64,000 nucleotides of DNA from Pogonophryne albipinna (GCA_028583405.1 JAPTMU010000036.1:62001-126000), one strand, 5' to 3'; positions 34,168 through 45,323 are shown, counted from the stretch's first letter. Made by a program: numbers and translations. The notes: a model not told the origin generated them from the sequence alone.

Positions 34168-34907
34168 TCAAATACCCTTAAAGTTCATTTTGGCAGCAGC
34201 TTTTTTAGGAAGGCCAGAGGGGGTATACAGGTTCCGAAACACTTGAGCCGCATTTTCCTTGGTCACCTGCATTGGTGTCATTTTAATACTTCGATGATAA
34301 CTATTATTGTAACTTTCAATTAGTTCAGGTAAGACGTCTATATATCTATGAGTGTTTTTAGCTGTAAAATACCGCCACATTTTAGTTTTCAGCGTACGGT
34401 TAAATCTCTCTACCACACATGCCTTCATATCACTGGCTGTTGCATAATGTGCAATACCTCGTTTCTTCAATAAGGTTTGAAAAACGTTGTTAAAGAATTC
34501 TTTCCCTGCGTCTGTTTGTATCTTTTTGGGCATCTGACTGTGTGTTAAAATTGTATCAAAGGCCTTGGTAACCTCTATGCCCGTCTTCTTCTTTAATGCC
34601 TGAGCATAGGCTTTTTGTTCGAAAATACATCTACGACTGTTAACAAATAATTAAAACCATCATTATATTTGGACAGTGACTGCATATCGCAAAGATTTGC
34701 TTGAAATTGTTGTAGCGGTCTGAGTACGAAAACTCTGTTTCTTACAAAATGCACCCGAGCCGGCTTATGCAAAGTATATGCATCCTGCTCAGATAAATAT
34801 TCTCTGACTTTCTCTACATTTATTTGTTTACCCATTTCATTCTGTACAGCTCTATGGAGTTTATCCACACCTCCTAAACTCCCTGGATTAGAAGGAGTGT
34901 AGTACAC
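34168..34907 (-). pseudogene. Polinton-type integrase, right-arm copy, frameshift plus D-to-N change
   Basis: Mirror image of the left-arm integrase, with the same frame break at the same place. The C-terminal part (34533-34168) translates identically to the left copy. The N-terminal part differs at three residues: V to I in GKQINVEK, L to P in LHKPARV, and D to N in QANLCDM (codon GAT to AAT). The last lies at the probable first catalytic Asp, so this copy looks catalytically dead even apart from the frameshift. Confidence 0.85.
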
Positions 34908-35248
34908 AAAAACCTAAATAAGATCTTTTTTAAATGAATATGAATACCTTCTTTGCAAAAACAGATACTTCCTTGTAGTTAACAGTTTCACAAAAACTTG
35001 AAAAGAAAACATCCTTAGCAAGCACTAATAATTTAAAGCAAAACCCTGAATCAAATCTAGAGAGGACAATAACGTTTTTAGGTGTCTTAGTGAGTGAAAA
35101 TTAATGGCTGTTTTATTTAGTTTTGAGCGTATTTCTTTTTAAAGACTAACTCCAACCCCTCGCTTCTCACCTCACAGAGAGTGTCTTAATCAACATATAG
35201 ATTAACATACCAGGCTTATCTCTAACCCCCACACCAAAAGCCAACTCC

Positions 35249-35251
<3 letters not shown>

Positions 35252-35308
<57 letters not shown>
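35252..35308. repeat. (TG)n microsatellite, right arm
   Basis: Mirror of the left-arm (CA)n. It ends in GCGCGCGTGCGTGCG, so the variant bases differ from the left arm. Confidence 0.97.
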
Positions 35309-35318
<10 letters not shown>

Positions 35319-35799
35319 CGTGCGTTCATTTTGGAGAAACCAGCTCCAGTGAGTGAGAATTTGAAAGTACACAACCGAAAATCTGCCACTTCCTCACATA
35401 GCCCCTCCTCCAGCACACATGAACGAGCTCCACATGACCAAAAAGAGGGCACGTGATAAGTTTATGCAAAGATCTCTGGCTGTAGGCGTCTGACTCCCGC
35501 CCCGCTGAGGCATTCGTTTCTTGACTGGCGCTCCGGACGGATGGCGGTAAGTTGTCACAGGCGTCTCTTGGCCATTTTTCTTTTTTGCAAGGTGACTTGG
35601 TAAGTGGAAATTACTGTCTTTTTAATTTGAGTATATTTCTATTTTCATCTAATTCCCCCTATCTGATAGCCTCAGTCCCTAAAGGAAGGGGGTGGAGAAA
35701 GGGGGGGGGGGGAGGCCTGGGCGGGGAGGGGGTTAGACAGTCTCACACATAACTTCAAAAGACACACCTAGATTAACATCAAAAGGCTTATAACACACC

Positions 35800-36235
35800 A
35801 CCTCAAAGGGGATAACATCACAGGCTAATTAGATTATACAACCCTGAGGGGACCAGACAGCGTAACTTCAAAGAGACTGCATTAATCAACACATCAAAGA
35901 AATAGACAACAAAAGCACTACCCTGGGGGGCTTTTCACACCTACCTATTATCTCACATCAAAGAATTAGACTACAAGGGGGGACAGGGGCCAGACAACAT
36001 AACTTCAAAGAGACTACCTTAATCAACACATCAAAGAAATAGACAACAAAGGCACTACCCTGGGGGGCTTTTCACACCTACCTGTTATCTCACATCAAAG
36101 AATTAGACTACAAGGGGGGACAGGGGCCATACAACATAACTTCAAAGAGACTGCATTAATCAACACATCAAAGAAATAGACAACAAAGGCACTACCCTGG
36201 GGGGCTTTTCACACCTACCTGTTATCTCACATCAA
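35800..36235. repeat. 137-bp tandem repeats, right arm
   Basis: Three units with ACTACCCTGGGGGGCTTTTC are the reverse complement of 28036-28445. The left arm additionally has a 54-bp duplication near 27965-28035 (GCTAAGTCCCGCCTCC twice) that the right arm lacks. Confidence 0.9.
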
Positions 36236-36354
36236 AAGATCTCGAACAATGGGAGGCGGGACTTAGCTCATTTGCATAATTGGGGGCGTGTCACCTGTCA
36301 CTTTGTTATGCATACTAATGAGACGAAAGCGGCATCATTATAACTACTCATCAT

Positions 36355-37233
36355 TACATTTATAATTAATAAACGCTTATGATGGTTAGTCGACTGGAGC
36401 TTCTGGTTTAGAAGCGTCTCGTTTTAACTGACCAATAGTCATGTTTACATGGATTTATGAACTACCCCTCCATTCTATTGGCTCTAACGGTTACAAAGAT
36501 GTGTCAATCATCCAAATCGACCAATGGGTTCCAGAGATAGGGCCCTGCATAATGCATGGAATGCACTACTGTTACTAGTGATATTTCAATTAAATAAAAT
36601 GAGTTTTACAGTGTGGCACCTGAGAAAGGTCACATGGTACTGATGGCACCAAATGTACCCAAAGGTTAGTCCGTCTTGACCTACCTTTGCAAAAAAATCT
36701 AGTTTCTTAAAGTACCATCAATCTTGACACAGGGTACTTATGATATATTGTGGTTTGGATCCCTAAAGTTTTGTGTCTACTATTCCATCATTCAAGGGTG
36801 ATTTTCACTTTAAGTAATGGGTTTTTTTTAGGCGGAGATTAGAATTTACATTTTTTTACTATGTTCCATCTGAATTTACTCTGACACAGCAACATCTATA
36901 TTGTATTCTGACACTTCTACAGCCAACTCACAGATGTATCCTTGCTTTGATAAAAAAGATTATTCATATAACCCTTTTAGAAGTGAAGCATGTCATGGGC
37001 ATGTCATTTTCGAGCCTGAGGCATGAAAAATAGGCTCAGGGCTTAACAGTTATGGAAACACGTCTTATGCAGACTTTTAAATGAAAGATAAATCACAGCA
37101 CTTGATCAATTATTCAGTCATTGCTTTATTAAGTATCGATCAGGAGACAGCTGGAATAAGGATGCAAGCCGTTCTGGTTACCCAGTAAAGATAAAAAGCA
37201 TTTCATACAGATATATATTCCGTAATGCATGTG

Positions 37234-37283
<50 letters not shown>

Positions 37284-37990
37284 GTGTGTTACATTATGCC
37301 CATTACATTGCTATCATCCAAACATTTGACTTATTTCCTCTCTTCAAAGAACTTATGAGACAAAGTTTTTCACACCAAAAACTATTTTCCCAGACTTAAT
37401 GTATGCATTGTGCATTGAAAGCACCTCTGCAGGAATTAAAAGAACATGTGACTCATCAACACATTTGAAATGTGCTGTTAGAATTAGAAACACAATACTG
37501 CAGAGTACAAAATCAAAACCAGCCATCTAGCAGAGACAGGCCTGATCTTTTGAAGACCAAAAAAGGAATCAAGTTAATCTGCTAATTTAACATAAAAACA
37601 AGTACATCATATACTCAATGATTGCTCTAATGATTTTATTTTATGATTTAAATGGTAGTCACCAAGGGTTTGCAGTGGTTCTCCGTCAGCAGGTCCACCT
37701 TTTATAATCCTCAGTCATCCAATTAACTGGCCAACTGGGTCAGACAGATACTCAGAGGTGCGAACAGTGAAGGTGTTATAACTGTGTTTATGGCGCTTTA
37801 AACAACACGATCTTCTTACATTTTATTTTGCTGAAAGATCCCTAAGGTCCTCCACAGCTTCTATCTCCCCAAAAAACTGTGAGTAACTATCTATCCATCT
37901 ATAATTATGTTTATGATACACACATACACAGTTAATCATACACATTATGTTTTAAGAAAAGCGAATGTGTCTGGTATATTGTTTACATTG
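36355..37990. other. Intergenic, no gene seen
   Basis: AT-rich DNA between the palindromic element and the first SCPP gene. The only clear feature is an (ATT)n microsatellite at about 37218-37283. Confidence 0.5.
37218..37283. repeat. (ATT)n microsatellite
   Basis: About 21 uninterrupted ATT units. Confidence 0.97.
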
Positions 37991-38119
37991 AAGTTTATTT
38001 TGTAGAAACTACAGAGAATAAATGCAATTCAAGGAAGTAGGGAAATTGTGTAAACAAACATTTTCATCACACATGTACACAACAAATGACATGGTTTTCC
38101 ATCCAACTCAGTGTTCTTA

Positions 38120-38678
38120 TCAAACAGTGGTCCCAACCGGAGGGGTAGTGACCATTGTGGTAGTAGGAGCAGCAGTAGTTGTAGTAGGAGTAGCAGTAGT
38201 TGTAGTAGCAGCTGTAGTTGTAGCTGCAGTGGTCGCTAGCCGGTTTAACAGCTCAAAGATAGCCTGAATCAACTGGGCGTTAATGGCCTGCTGGTTGTTG
38301 TTGTTGTTGTTGTTGTTGTTCTGCAAGAAAATCAGAGAGTCATTGTCAAATAGAAAGCAGAGGAGTAGCTAGGGAATTGTATATAATTTCACAATCAAGT
38401 GTTTGTTGAACTGTAGAGGATAGAGAAAGCAGTCACCTCATTTGAATTTGAGTCAGAGTCAGAGCCAGAGTCAGAGCGAGCAAGTCTTTTGTGCTCGATG
38501 TCCATCTGTAGGGAAAGCCACAATTATGATACTGCCTTCATTTTACTTTTGCAATTTAAATACTTTTATCACGGTATAAGAAGAAAAGTATTGATATTAA
38601 GTTTTAAAATGTTACACTTACAGGCTGAGCCAGAGCCAGGCTCAGGAGGCATCCAAGAACAAGAGCTAGCTTCAGCAT
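38120..38678 (-). CDS. SCPP-family acidic, Asn/Thr-rich secreted protein, 108 aa
   Basis: Three coding exons with phase-0 introns. Exon 38678-38622 encodes the signal peptide MLKLALVLGCLLSLALAQP. Exon 38505-38437 encodes MDIEHKRLARSDSGSDSDSN and ends SNE, with Ser-Asp and SxE-type sites for secretory-pathway kinase phosphorylation. Exon 38320-38120 encodes nine Asn, then QQAINAQLIQAIFELLNRLA, then a Thr/Ala/Pro tail suited to O-glycosylation, ending GTTV and stop. A short signal exon, a small phospho-Ser exon, all phase-0 introns and position in the sparcl1/odam cluster are the SCPP hallmarks. Asn codons are all AAC, a coding microsatellite. A minus-strand AATAAA is at 37994-37999. Orthology (perhaps scpp7) is a guess from gene order. 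The start is fixed by the signal peptide. Confidence 0.85.
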
Positions 38679-38862
38679 GGTTACAGTGATGATCTGTTAG
38701 AAGGAAGAAATAAAGAGTGATGCAGGTTTTCTAAAATATGAGCAAATTCCCACTTAGAAGTATAGAAGGAAAATATATAATTACCTTCAATTCTTCACAA
38801 CTTCAGAAGATTGTCTCGTAGAGAGTCGAGGAGGTTTTTGAGTTTCTCTGAGTGTTGAGCTT

Positions 38863-38872
38863 TGCTTATAAA
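38863..38872 (-). promoter_or_regulatory. TATA box of the Asn/Thr-rich SCPP gene
   Basis: The minus strand reads GTTTATAAGC, followed within about 30 bases by a likely transcription start. A 5' untranslated exon spans roughly 38840-38785 and is spliced (GT at the minus-strand end near 38784) to the signal exon. Confidence 0.6.
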
Positions 38873-39581
38873 CAGGTACAGAAGCGCATGTCATCACATT
38901 AGCAAACAGCGAGGTTGTGAAATTACAAACAAGTTTAGGAAATATTCTACCTCAACATTTCAAGGTGTGTGGCTAATCATCAGAGATGGAAACCACCCTC
39001 GGATCATAGGCAGAAATCATTTCCTAGATTGTATCAGAAATAATAGTCCGTTGGATTTTTCTCAAATGGTAATCATTATATCAATTTAATATAGTCAGAA
39101 AAATGTGTTTCTTACCACCATTATGTACGAACTATTCCTTCTCCTTATTCTCAACCCTTTACTTTTAGCAACAAAAAAACAGACGGTCATAATACCTGGT
39201 CTTATGATTACAAATAAGGTGACTTAAAGGCTTAGACAGGAAGCGGGCGCCACCCAATGATGAAAGCATTTCATTATGCATCTATTTGGTCTAGGAAATT
39301 AAATAACATTTTTCCCTCAATTTCCCGAAAAAGTTTGAAAAGAAAACTGATACAAATCTAAGGTGTATCTAAAGAGATTTTCTGTATATATTATTAATTA
39401 TTGATATCTGACACCAATGTTGTTTTGTTGTATAATGTTGCAAAGAACAGGGATCAAAGTCAATAAGGAAGACATTAGCATCTATTTGTGAGGTAATTGC
39501 TGTTTTGCACATGATTGGGTAATTGTGACTAAGATGTGTTGCTTTGAGAAATGTTTGGTGTGTCTCAATATCTGATGTCTG

Positions 39582-39589
39582 ATATAAGT
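39582..39589 (+). promoter_or_regulatory. TATA-like box of the His/Arg/Gly-rich SCPP gene
   Basis: ATATAAGT lies about 28 bp before a short non-coding exon that ends CTACACG at 39639 with the donor GTAAGG. The next acceptor (TTTCTTTCAG) is at 39720. This is the usual non-coding first exon of SCPP genes. Confidence 0.5.
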
Positions 39590-39734
39590 ATCAATGCATG
39601 AGGGCCCACACACATACTTCTTACAGTAGATGCTACACGGTAAGGGTTCAGCTATGTTAAATGTCTGTTTTAAGGGTGTAAAGTGGCCAAAGTTGAATTT
39701 CAATTCTATATTTCTTTCAGGTTCTTGAAAAGCC

Positions 39735-42700
39735 ATGCAGCTCTTGTGTATTGTAGCTTTACTTTTGGCAGCCGTAGCTGCTCATCCGCCTGCAGGTGGA
39801 CGCAGGCTGGGTGCAGACTCTAAGGTAACAGAGTCAAAATATTAAGAGACACACGGGTCCAAAAGTGCTTTTACCCTCAGCAAGTACTCATGTTTTTAAT
39901 GTATGTGTTTAGCGAGGTGACGATGAGCTATTGGTGACCCAAGCCCCTGAAGATGGATGCGGGTCAGGTGAAGAATCTGGACGGCCATCATGGGTATGTG
40001 TTGTTTCAAAAGCTATACTTATTATTTCATTTTGATGCAATGTTGGTTGCAGATAATCAGTGATTCCGGTCTCATATCTTGTTCCAGTAAACTCGGGAAG
40101 TTAGATGGTGATATATTTTAGTTAATTACTCTTGCTTTATTCAACCTGTAATATTTTTGTAGTATGTGTACATATGTTATTTTAAAACATATATCTTTAA
40201 GGGATGTTATCTTCAAATTAGTCATTGTAATACTCTCCAGTTCAGTGGAATTTAGTGTTTATACATCAAATAAAATACAATATATTTTATTAATTCATAT
40301 CTATTTCCTGAAGGTCTTTACAGAGGGGTTTCTTTATATGGTATTCATAGCCTGGTTTTTACAAACAACTGTATTATTCCTAGATACATGACAAACAACT
40401 GACTGATAACAAAATGACTGTTGTTCAAAAAACATTTGACCCTAATATGTCAACAAAATGAAATACAAATGTTGAACCTTGCTTATTCTAATGTTCAGAT
40501 TTCTCTTTTAAAAATTACAAAAAATTACTTTTATTTATGCTCTGTTACTATTTAAACAGACGTTGAGACTTTCTAGAATCATGGTGTCACAGTGAAGTTA
40601 TTTGGCAACCAGCATACTGTGCAGACAACCTGTGATTAATCAATCAATGTTACACCATCCACCCCTCTCGAAAAACCACAAATTGTTGTTTTTACATTTC
40701 TGTTTGTTTTGGAAATAAAATTTAAAAAAAGTATGCTTACAGCTAATAAACTGGGTACAGGATATTCAATTGTAAAAAACGAAGACATGGAGTGGGCTAA
40801 AATAATTCAATTGCGACCAAAGGAGATCTCGTACTGTAATAAAGAGTTCTCCAGGTAATAACTAGCCTATAATTTGATTTGTTTAGTGTAATTATCTGAA
40901 CAAGAGTTGACCTTACATCTGACCTATTTCACTAAATATGGGCAAGTCCCTACAATTAAAAAGACTACCTAAAAAAATAACAACTTCTATATTCTATATT
41001 TTGCTTAGACATTACCATAGTGGTTATCAAGACCTATTGCAACGTGCCATACTTTACCTTTTCCTTGTACTGTTATCTGTACTCAGCATTGTATCTCTCC
41101 TCGTCACAGGCTCCAGGTTTCATGTCCGATGTCTCTGGAGTCCCTCATCACAGGTTCGGCAGGCATAGGGGACACAGAGGACCTTCAAGAGGCCACAGGC
41201 CCAACAGGAGGAACCCTGTTGAAATGGTAAGCTCACAAAGACACTACAGCTGTACACAAATGGAAAAGTAATACAAAGTGTAATTATTTAAGTCTCTACT
41301 TCATTGAAGTCTTTAGTTCACTCATCACCAGGGTCACTTGGATGTCTTTATACTGTCCCGCCATACTCCCTCTATTACTGTTCTTTTCTATTTTGATAAA
41401 TAATCTATATTTTATGTTAGTTGCTTATGTGTTTTATTCTGAATCAGTATTGGATGTCTGACTTTGAAAGTAGCTTACTATTCAACTTTAACATTGTCTT
41501 GAGTCATGATAAGAAATTAATTACAATTATTTATTTCTGGTTTTAGGTGTTTTCCCCTTCGTTCAAGGTAGGCTTTCTGTCATGTGATTGTATCACACTT
41601 AACAATTTACTAGAGCGTTTGGCAAAAACTCAGATTTTTTTTTATTGTAATTCATTTTAAGGTTGACAACGTGACATTTCAGGTAAGAGTATGACTTTTT
41701 TTATTTTTTTTATGTTTAATACAGTACACTGTATGTTTGACATGAAAGGCCAGATATTTACTTTTTTATGCGTTTCGTTCACAGAACACCACCGATGTCT
41801 CACTGAAAGAGGTACACATTTTAATTAGATAGTTAACTTAAAATATGAAACCCACTCACTGTATGTTGTAAATCACACTATCTTATGAAATGTTAATATG
41901 TTAATGACATTTTGTGTGAAACAGGGGGAGAACATATTTCTGGCACCGAAGGTAATTTTCTGAAGAATCAATTTTGTGTGTGGTTAAATAATTACAAAAA
42001 TGACAATTATGATTTGTTGTATTATCAATACATTCTAATGACTGACACTCCATTCCTAGCAGGGTAGAAGAGGACCTCACCATCATCGGGTATAAATTCT
42101 TATTTAACTCTTTTTAGCAATGGTTGCATTATTAAAGCTCAGACATTCTGACTCAAACTTCTTTTATAGGGAGGAAGACACGGGCCTCCACAGAGTGGGG
42201 TACGCTGGGTTTGTTGAACTTTAATTCTAGTTTAAAAAAATTTTATTCTACATTGTTTACACTTACACTCCAGAATTTAGCTTGATTTTATATTAAATGT
42301 TTTTTAATAAATGTTTCCCTTTTCTGTATTCTGCATTGTGATATATGTTTGTCTTTTCAGCAATATGTGAAGCTAATCTACAATGCCACGCAGCCGGTAG
42401 ATTCCTGATATTCACTATATATCTAACATATTTAATATAATACATATTTCAATCATAATAATAATTTCTCTTTTTCCATTCAAAGAACATGGTCTCCATT
42501 GAGTTTGGGGTTTTGAAACCTGTAAGTACAGACAATATTTATATACAAATTGATTTCTATATATTATGTCATGTTAAAACATGGTAATGAAAAACTCCAA
42601 TTAAATCACCAGTTAATGTCCCAAACATATAATGACTGTTATACTGAACTGGGAAACACAGAACCTTTTGGAAATAAGCTAGTAAAACAAATAAAACTGT

Positions 42701-42824
42701 TCTCACATTTAAAGAAACTTCTGCAAATGGGGATTGACGTTGATTGTTTAATTTGAACTCTTTTTTCAAGATAACCCTTGGTGAATATGCTGGAGAGGAT
42801 GAAAATCCAGAAGACGATTTCTGA
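39735..42824 (+). CDS. SCPP-family His/Arg/Gly-rich secreted protein, 12 coding exons, 188 aa
   Basis: Exons: 39735-39824, 39913-39993, 41110-41226, 41547-41567, 41662-41682, 41785-41811, 41925-41951, 42063-42089, 42170-42199, 42361-42396, 42486-42521 and 42771-42824. Every intron is phase 0, and the model closes exactly. The signal peptide is MQLLCIVALLLAAVAAHP. Exon 2 starts RGDDELL, so an RGD integrin motif arises at the 1/2 junction. It also has CGSGEESG, an SxE-type site. Exon 3 is very basic (HHRFGRHRGHRGPSRGHRPN). Six tiny exons of 7-10 codons follow, with NxT sites (NVTF, NTTD) and GRRGPHHHR. The C-terminus is acidic (GEDENPEDDF). The structure is SCPP-like; the ortholog (scpp9 or another) cannot be fixed without a search. 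The final 3' exon starts at 42940, with AATAAA at 43092-43097. Confidence 0.82.
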
Positions 42825-42939
42825 CAACTTCAACAGGTGAAGGTGTTACTGGAGAGATAATATTTCAAATGAATCACCTGAACATCAATCTTCCACAGTG
42901 ACTTATGCTGACAATGTTCTCCCCTCACACTTTCCTCAG

Positions 42940-43115
42940 GAAGAAAACAACAACAACAACAACAACCACAACAACTAAGTTCGATCAACCAACTTTAAAG
43001 AAGATTGTGGTTTTCTATCCTGTAGTATATTCTGAGAAATGATTTGTGTTATTCAGGTTTTACCTGTAAAATCATAATTTCTGTCTACTACAATAAAAGT
43101 CTTAAACAAATTACT
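42940..43115 (+). other. 3' untranslated exon of the His/Arg/Gly-rich SCPP gene, with (AAC)n
   Basis: It follows the acceptor TTTCCTCAG; the donor of the coding last exon is at 42836 (AACAG/GTGAAGG). The exon holds a run of eight AAC-type units and ends with AATAAA at 43092. An untranslated final exon is normal in this family. Confidence 0.7.
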
Positions 43116-43133
43116 TTAGCAAAGTTCTTTATT
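43092..43133. terminator. Abutting convergent polyadenylation signals
   Basis: AATAAA on plus at 43092-43097 serves the upstream gene. TTTATT at 43128-43133 is AATAAA on minus for odam. Cleavage 15-25 bases after each places both 3' ends within the same 20 or so bases. Confidence 0.7.
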
Positions 43134-43313
43134 CGACATGTTGTGAAAGCGAGGAGCAAATTCCTGAAACAAGCAAGATGATTTCAGTGTAGTATAAAAA
43201 GTATAAATTGCATTTGGGAGAAAGCACACCCCATTACATATTGCAGAAAAATAAGGGATATTGCCGAACACAGAAGTGCATTTTGAATGATTGAATTGTT
43301 GTTTTTTCCCCAT

Positions 43314-45323
43314 CTAAGGCTCAAAAAGGAAGGGGAAGTTGGAGTTACCCTGGAGAAACAAAACAAAACAATTATCAATCCTGCAAAGCTTTGACATTGA
43401 CAAATTACATAACTCATGGTTTTGTTTGCGTGCATACAAATGAAAGTACATAAGCTTTAAAGGCATCAACATTGGAAATTATACCTCATCAATCCCTGGG
43501 CCGGAGGTGTCGCCACGAGGATCAGGAGGAATCATAGTAGACTCTCTCTTTGTCCCCATTGGCCATGTCTGATGTAGAAAATTACAAAAACACAGCAATT
43601 AGTCTAGACTGGTGCACATTTGTCTCCTTGGTTTATTAGTACATTTACAAAAATCAATAGGTTGTACTCACTTTTTCAGTTTGCACCTTAGGCTGGGAAG
43701 GCTGCTGAAAATGGGAAGATATGCAAAGTAAATACATATAAGTATTTTCCTACACATGTCATTACAATTTTCAAATTAGATACACAAATGTAGTCCTGAG
43801 ACACCAACATTTCACAAATTAACAAGGAAACTAGATAATAGTGTTGAGCATGACATATACAAACTGCATAAGGCATCTTTTAACAGTGCAGATATGTAAC
43901 AATTACTTATTCAACACTGGAATGGGACTGAGGTAACATGATTTCAGCAGTGTGTGGTCAAAAGGTAGACAGTCGATTTTGCATCAGAGTCACCGCAGAT
44001 GACTCAGCATCTGCAGCTATGTTATCATCATTAAGTCTTATCTTTAGTGGTTTTTCTAACCCTTAATTAAAGGGGCAAAAGGATGTTGCTACACAATCAC
44101 GTTTTTAAATGTTTTAGTAGTAGCTGTTCTTCGTGTTACTTTATTGAGTAAATATGTAGAAGATATAAGATAAAGACGTCTAGACTGCCCTCTACAAAGC
44201 AAATCTCTATTCAGTTAGGGTGGTTTATTTCATGTCATGTTGCGTGTCTCACCTGCAGAGGGAGCTGTGGTCTCTGTGTGGCTCTCTCCAGCTGCTGCTG
44301 GCCGTTGTTGGGCTGCATCACCACAGTGTTCCTCTGCTGGGGATAGCCGTAGGGAGGCACAAAGTAAGGGTAGCCCTGTGGATAAAGGAATCACTTTAAA
44401 TCTGAAGTCAACATCTAAATAAAGATGTTTAGGTTCGCACACAGGTTAAAACGTTTTCCTACCTGCTGTCTGGGAAACTGAGGAAATCCATAAGATGGGT
44501 ATTGAAATTGTGGAAACATCTAAAAGAAATTAAAAAAAGTTAATAATTGCTCTACATGACTGTGAGAAGCAGCAGGTGAAGCGATAACACTGAGTATTTA
44601 AACAAAAGTATCCGTGTGTGTCCATGCTGTTGCACCTGAAAAGGGTTTTGGGCCTGCTGAGGAACTTCAGGAGCGTTGGGATCCTGTGGAGGTCCAAGCT
44701 GCTCTTGCTGGCCGTTGGGGAACATCATTGGCGTGAGTTGGTTGCCCTGATTGGGGAAAAACAGCTGAGGCCCCTGGGGGCCGAAGGGATTGGCTAATTG
44801 AGGGTTAAAGTTCACCATCTGTGGAAACAGCACCTCGGGCCGCTGCTGCTGGAACACATACTGGGGTAATATGGAAGACCCCTGGAAAATAGAAGATTTA
44901 AATCTTATTACTTGTATTCACAAATTGAAACTCTATCATCTGACATGTGTTGTAACTCAAGGTGGTAAATGGATCGCAAAACCGTTTTCAGTACCTGTGT
45001 TTGTCCCAGAGTTGCAAGAGTTAGTCCATTCAGTCGTAGGATCTGAACACACAAAAGGGTTGTTTTAAACTTGATAACACTATTCATGTGTAACAATTTA
45101 AACTTTATTTAACAGACAAAAACAAAAAGCTATATTTAGGCCTACCTCGTTGCTGTTGCTTGCAATAATTCCAATCTGCAACTGTAAAACACAAAAAATA
45201 ACTCTTTATCTCTGACATTTCAGATCACAACAAATATTTACTTTAGCAAGAGATCCAACTTACTGGTAGAGAAAAGCTAGTCCTGAATAGACAGATCAAC
45301 ACAAGAGCAGTCTGCAGCTTCAT
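43314..45323 (-). CDS. odam: Odontogenic ameloblast-associated protein (ODAM), 240 aa
   Basis: Nine coding exons, all phase 0: 45323-45264, 45181-45146, 45042-44995, 44881-44636, 44519-44463, 44375-44253, 43704-43672, 43568-43485 and 43349-43314. The signal peptide is MKLQTALVLICLFRTSFSLP. The next exons read IIASNSNEILRLNGLTL, the conserved ODAM N-terminal SASNSNELL-type motif that identifies it. A large Pro/Gln/Phe-rich exon (82 aa) and Tyr-rich exons (QYPSYGFPQF, YPYFVPPYGYPQQ) follow. The C-terminus is GNSNFPFLFEP. ODAM is secreted by tooth-forming epithelium and binds other enamel-matrix SCPPs. Exon 8 has PDPRGDTSG, an RGD motif. The neighbours on both sides are SCPPs. A 5' untranslated exon ending AAAAAGAG with donor at 45447 lies upstream. 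Confidence 0.92.

Larger units (their letters stand above)
27862..36348. mobile_element. Palindromic Polinton/Maverick-derived element, 8.49 kb
   Basis: The element starts AGTAGTTATAAGGATGCC and ends GGCATCATTATAACTACT. CATCAT lies immediately outside both ends (27856-27861 and 36349-36354), an exact 6-bp duplication. AG-type ends with a 6-bp duplication are the Polinton habit, and both arms carry a Polinton-type integrase, which supports the class. The inverted arms are about 3 kb each (27862-30880 against about 33385-36348). The first 55 bases differ at two positions. The centre (30880-33385) holds more copies of a repeat family and an AT-rich unique part (31620-32510). No protein-primed DNA polymerase, packaging ATPase, protease or capsid frame was seen, so the element is non-autonomous. 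Confidence 0.9.

Noticed and set aside
38022..38267. Val/Ala-rich plus-strand frame
   Set aside because: Shadow of the Thr-rich exon of the minus-strand SCPP gene.
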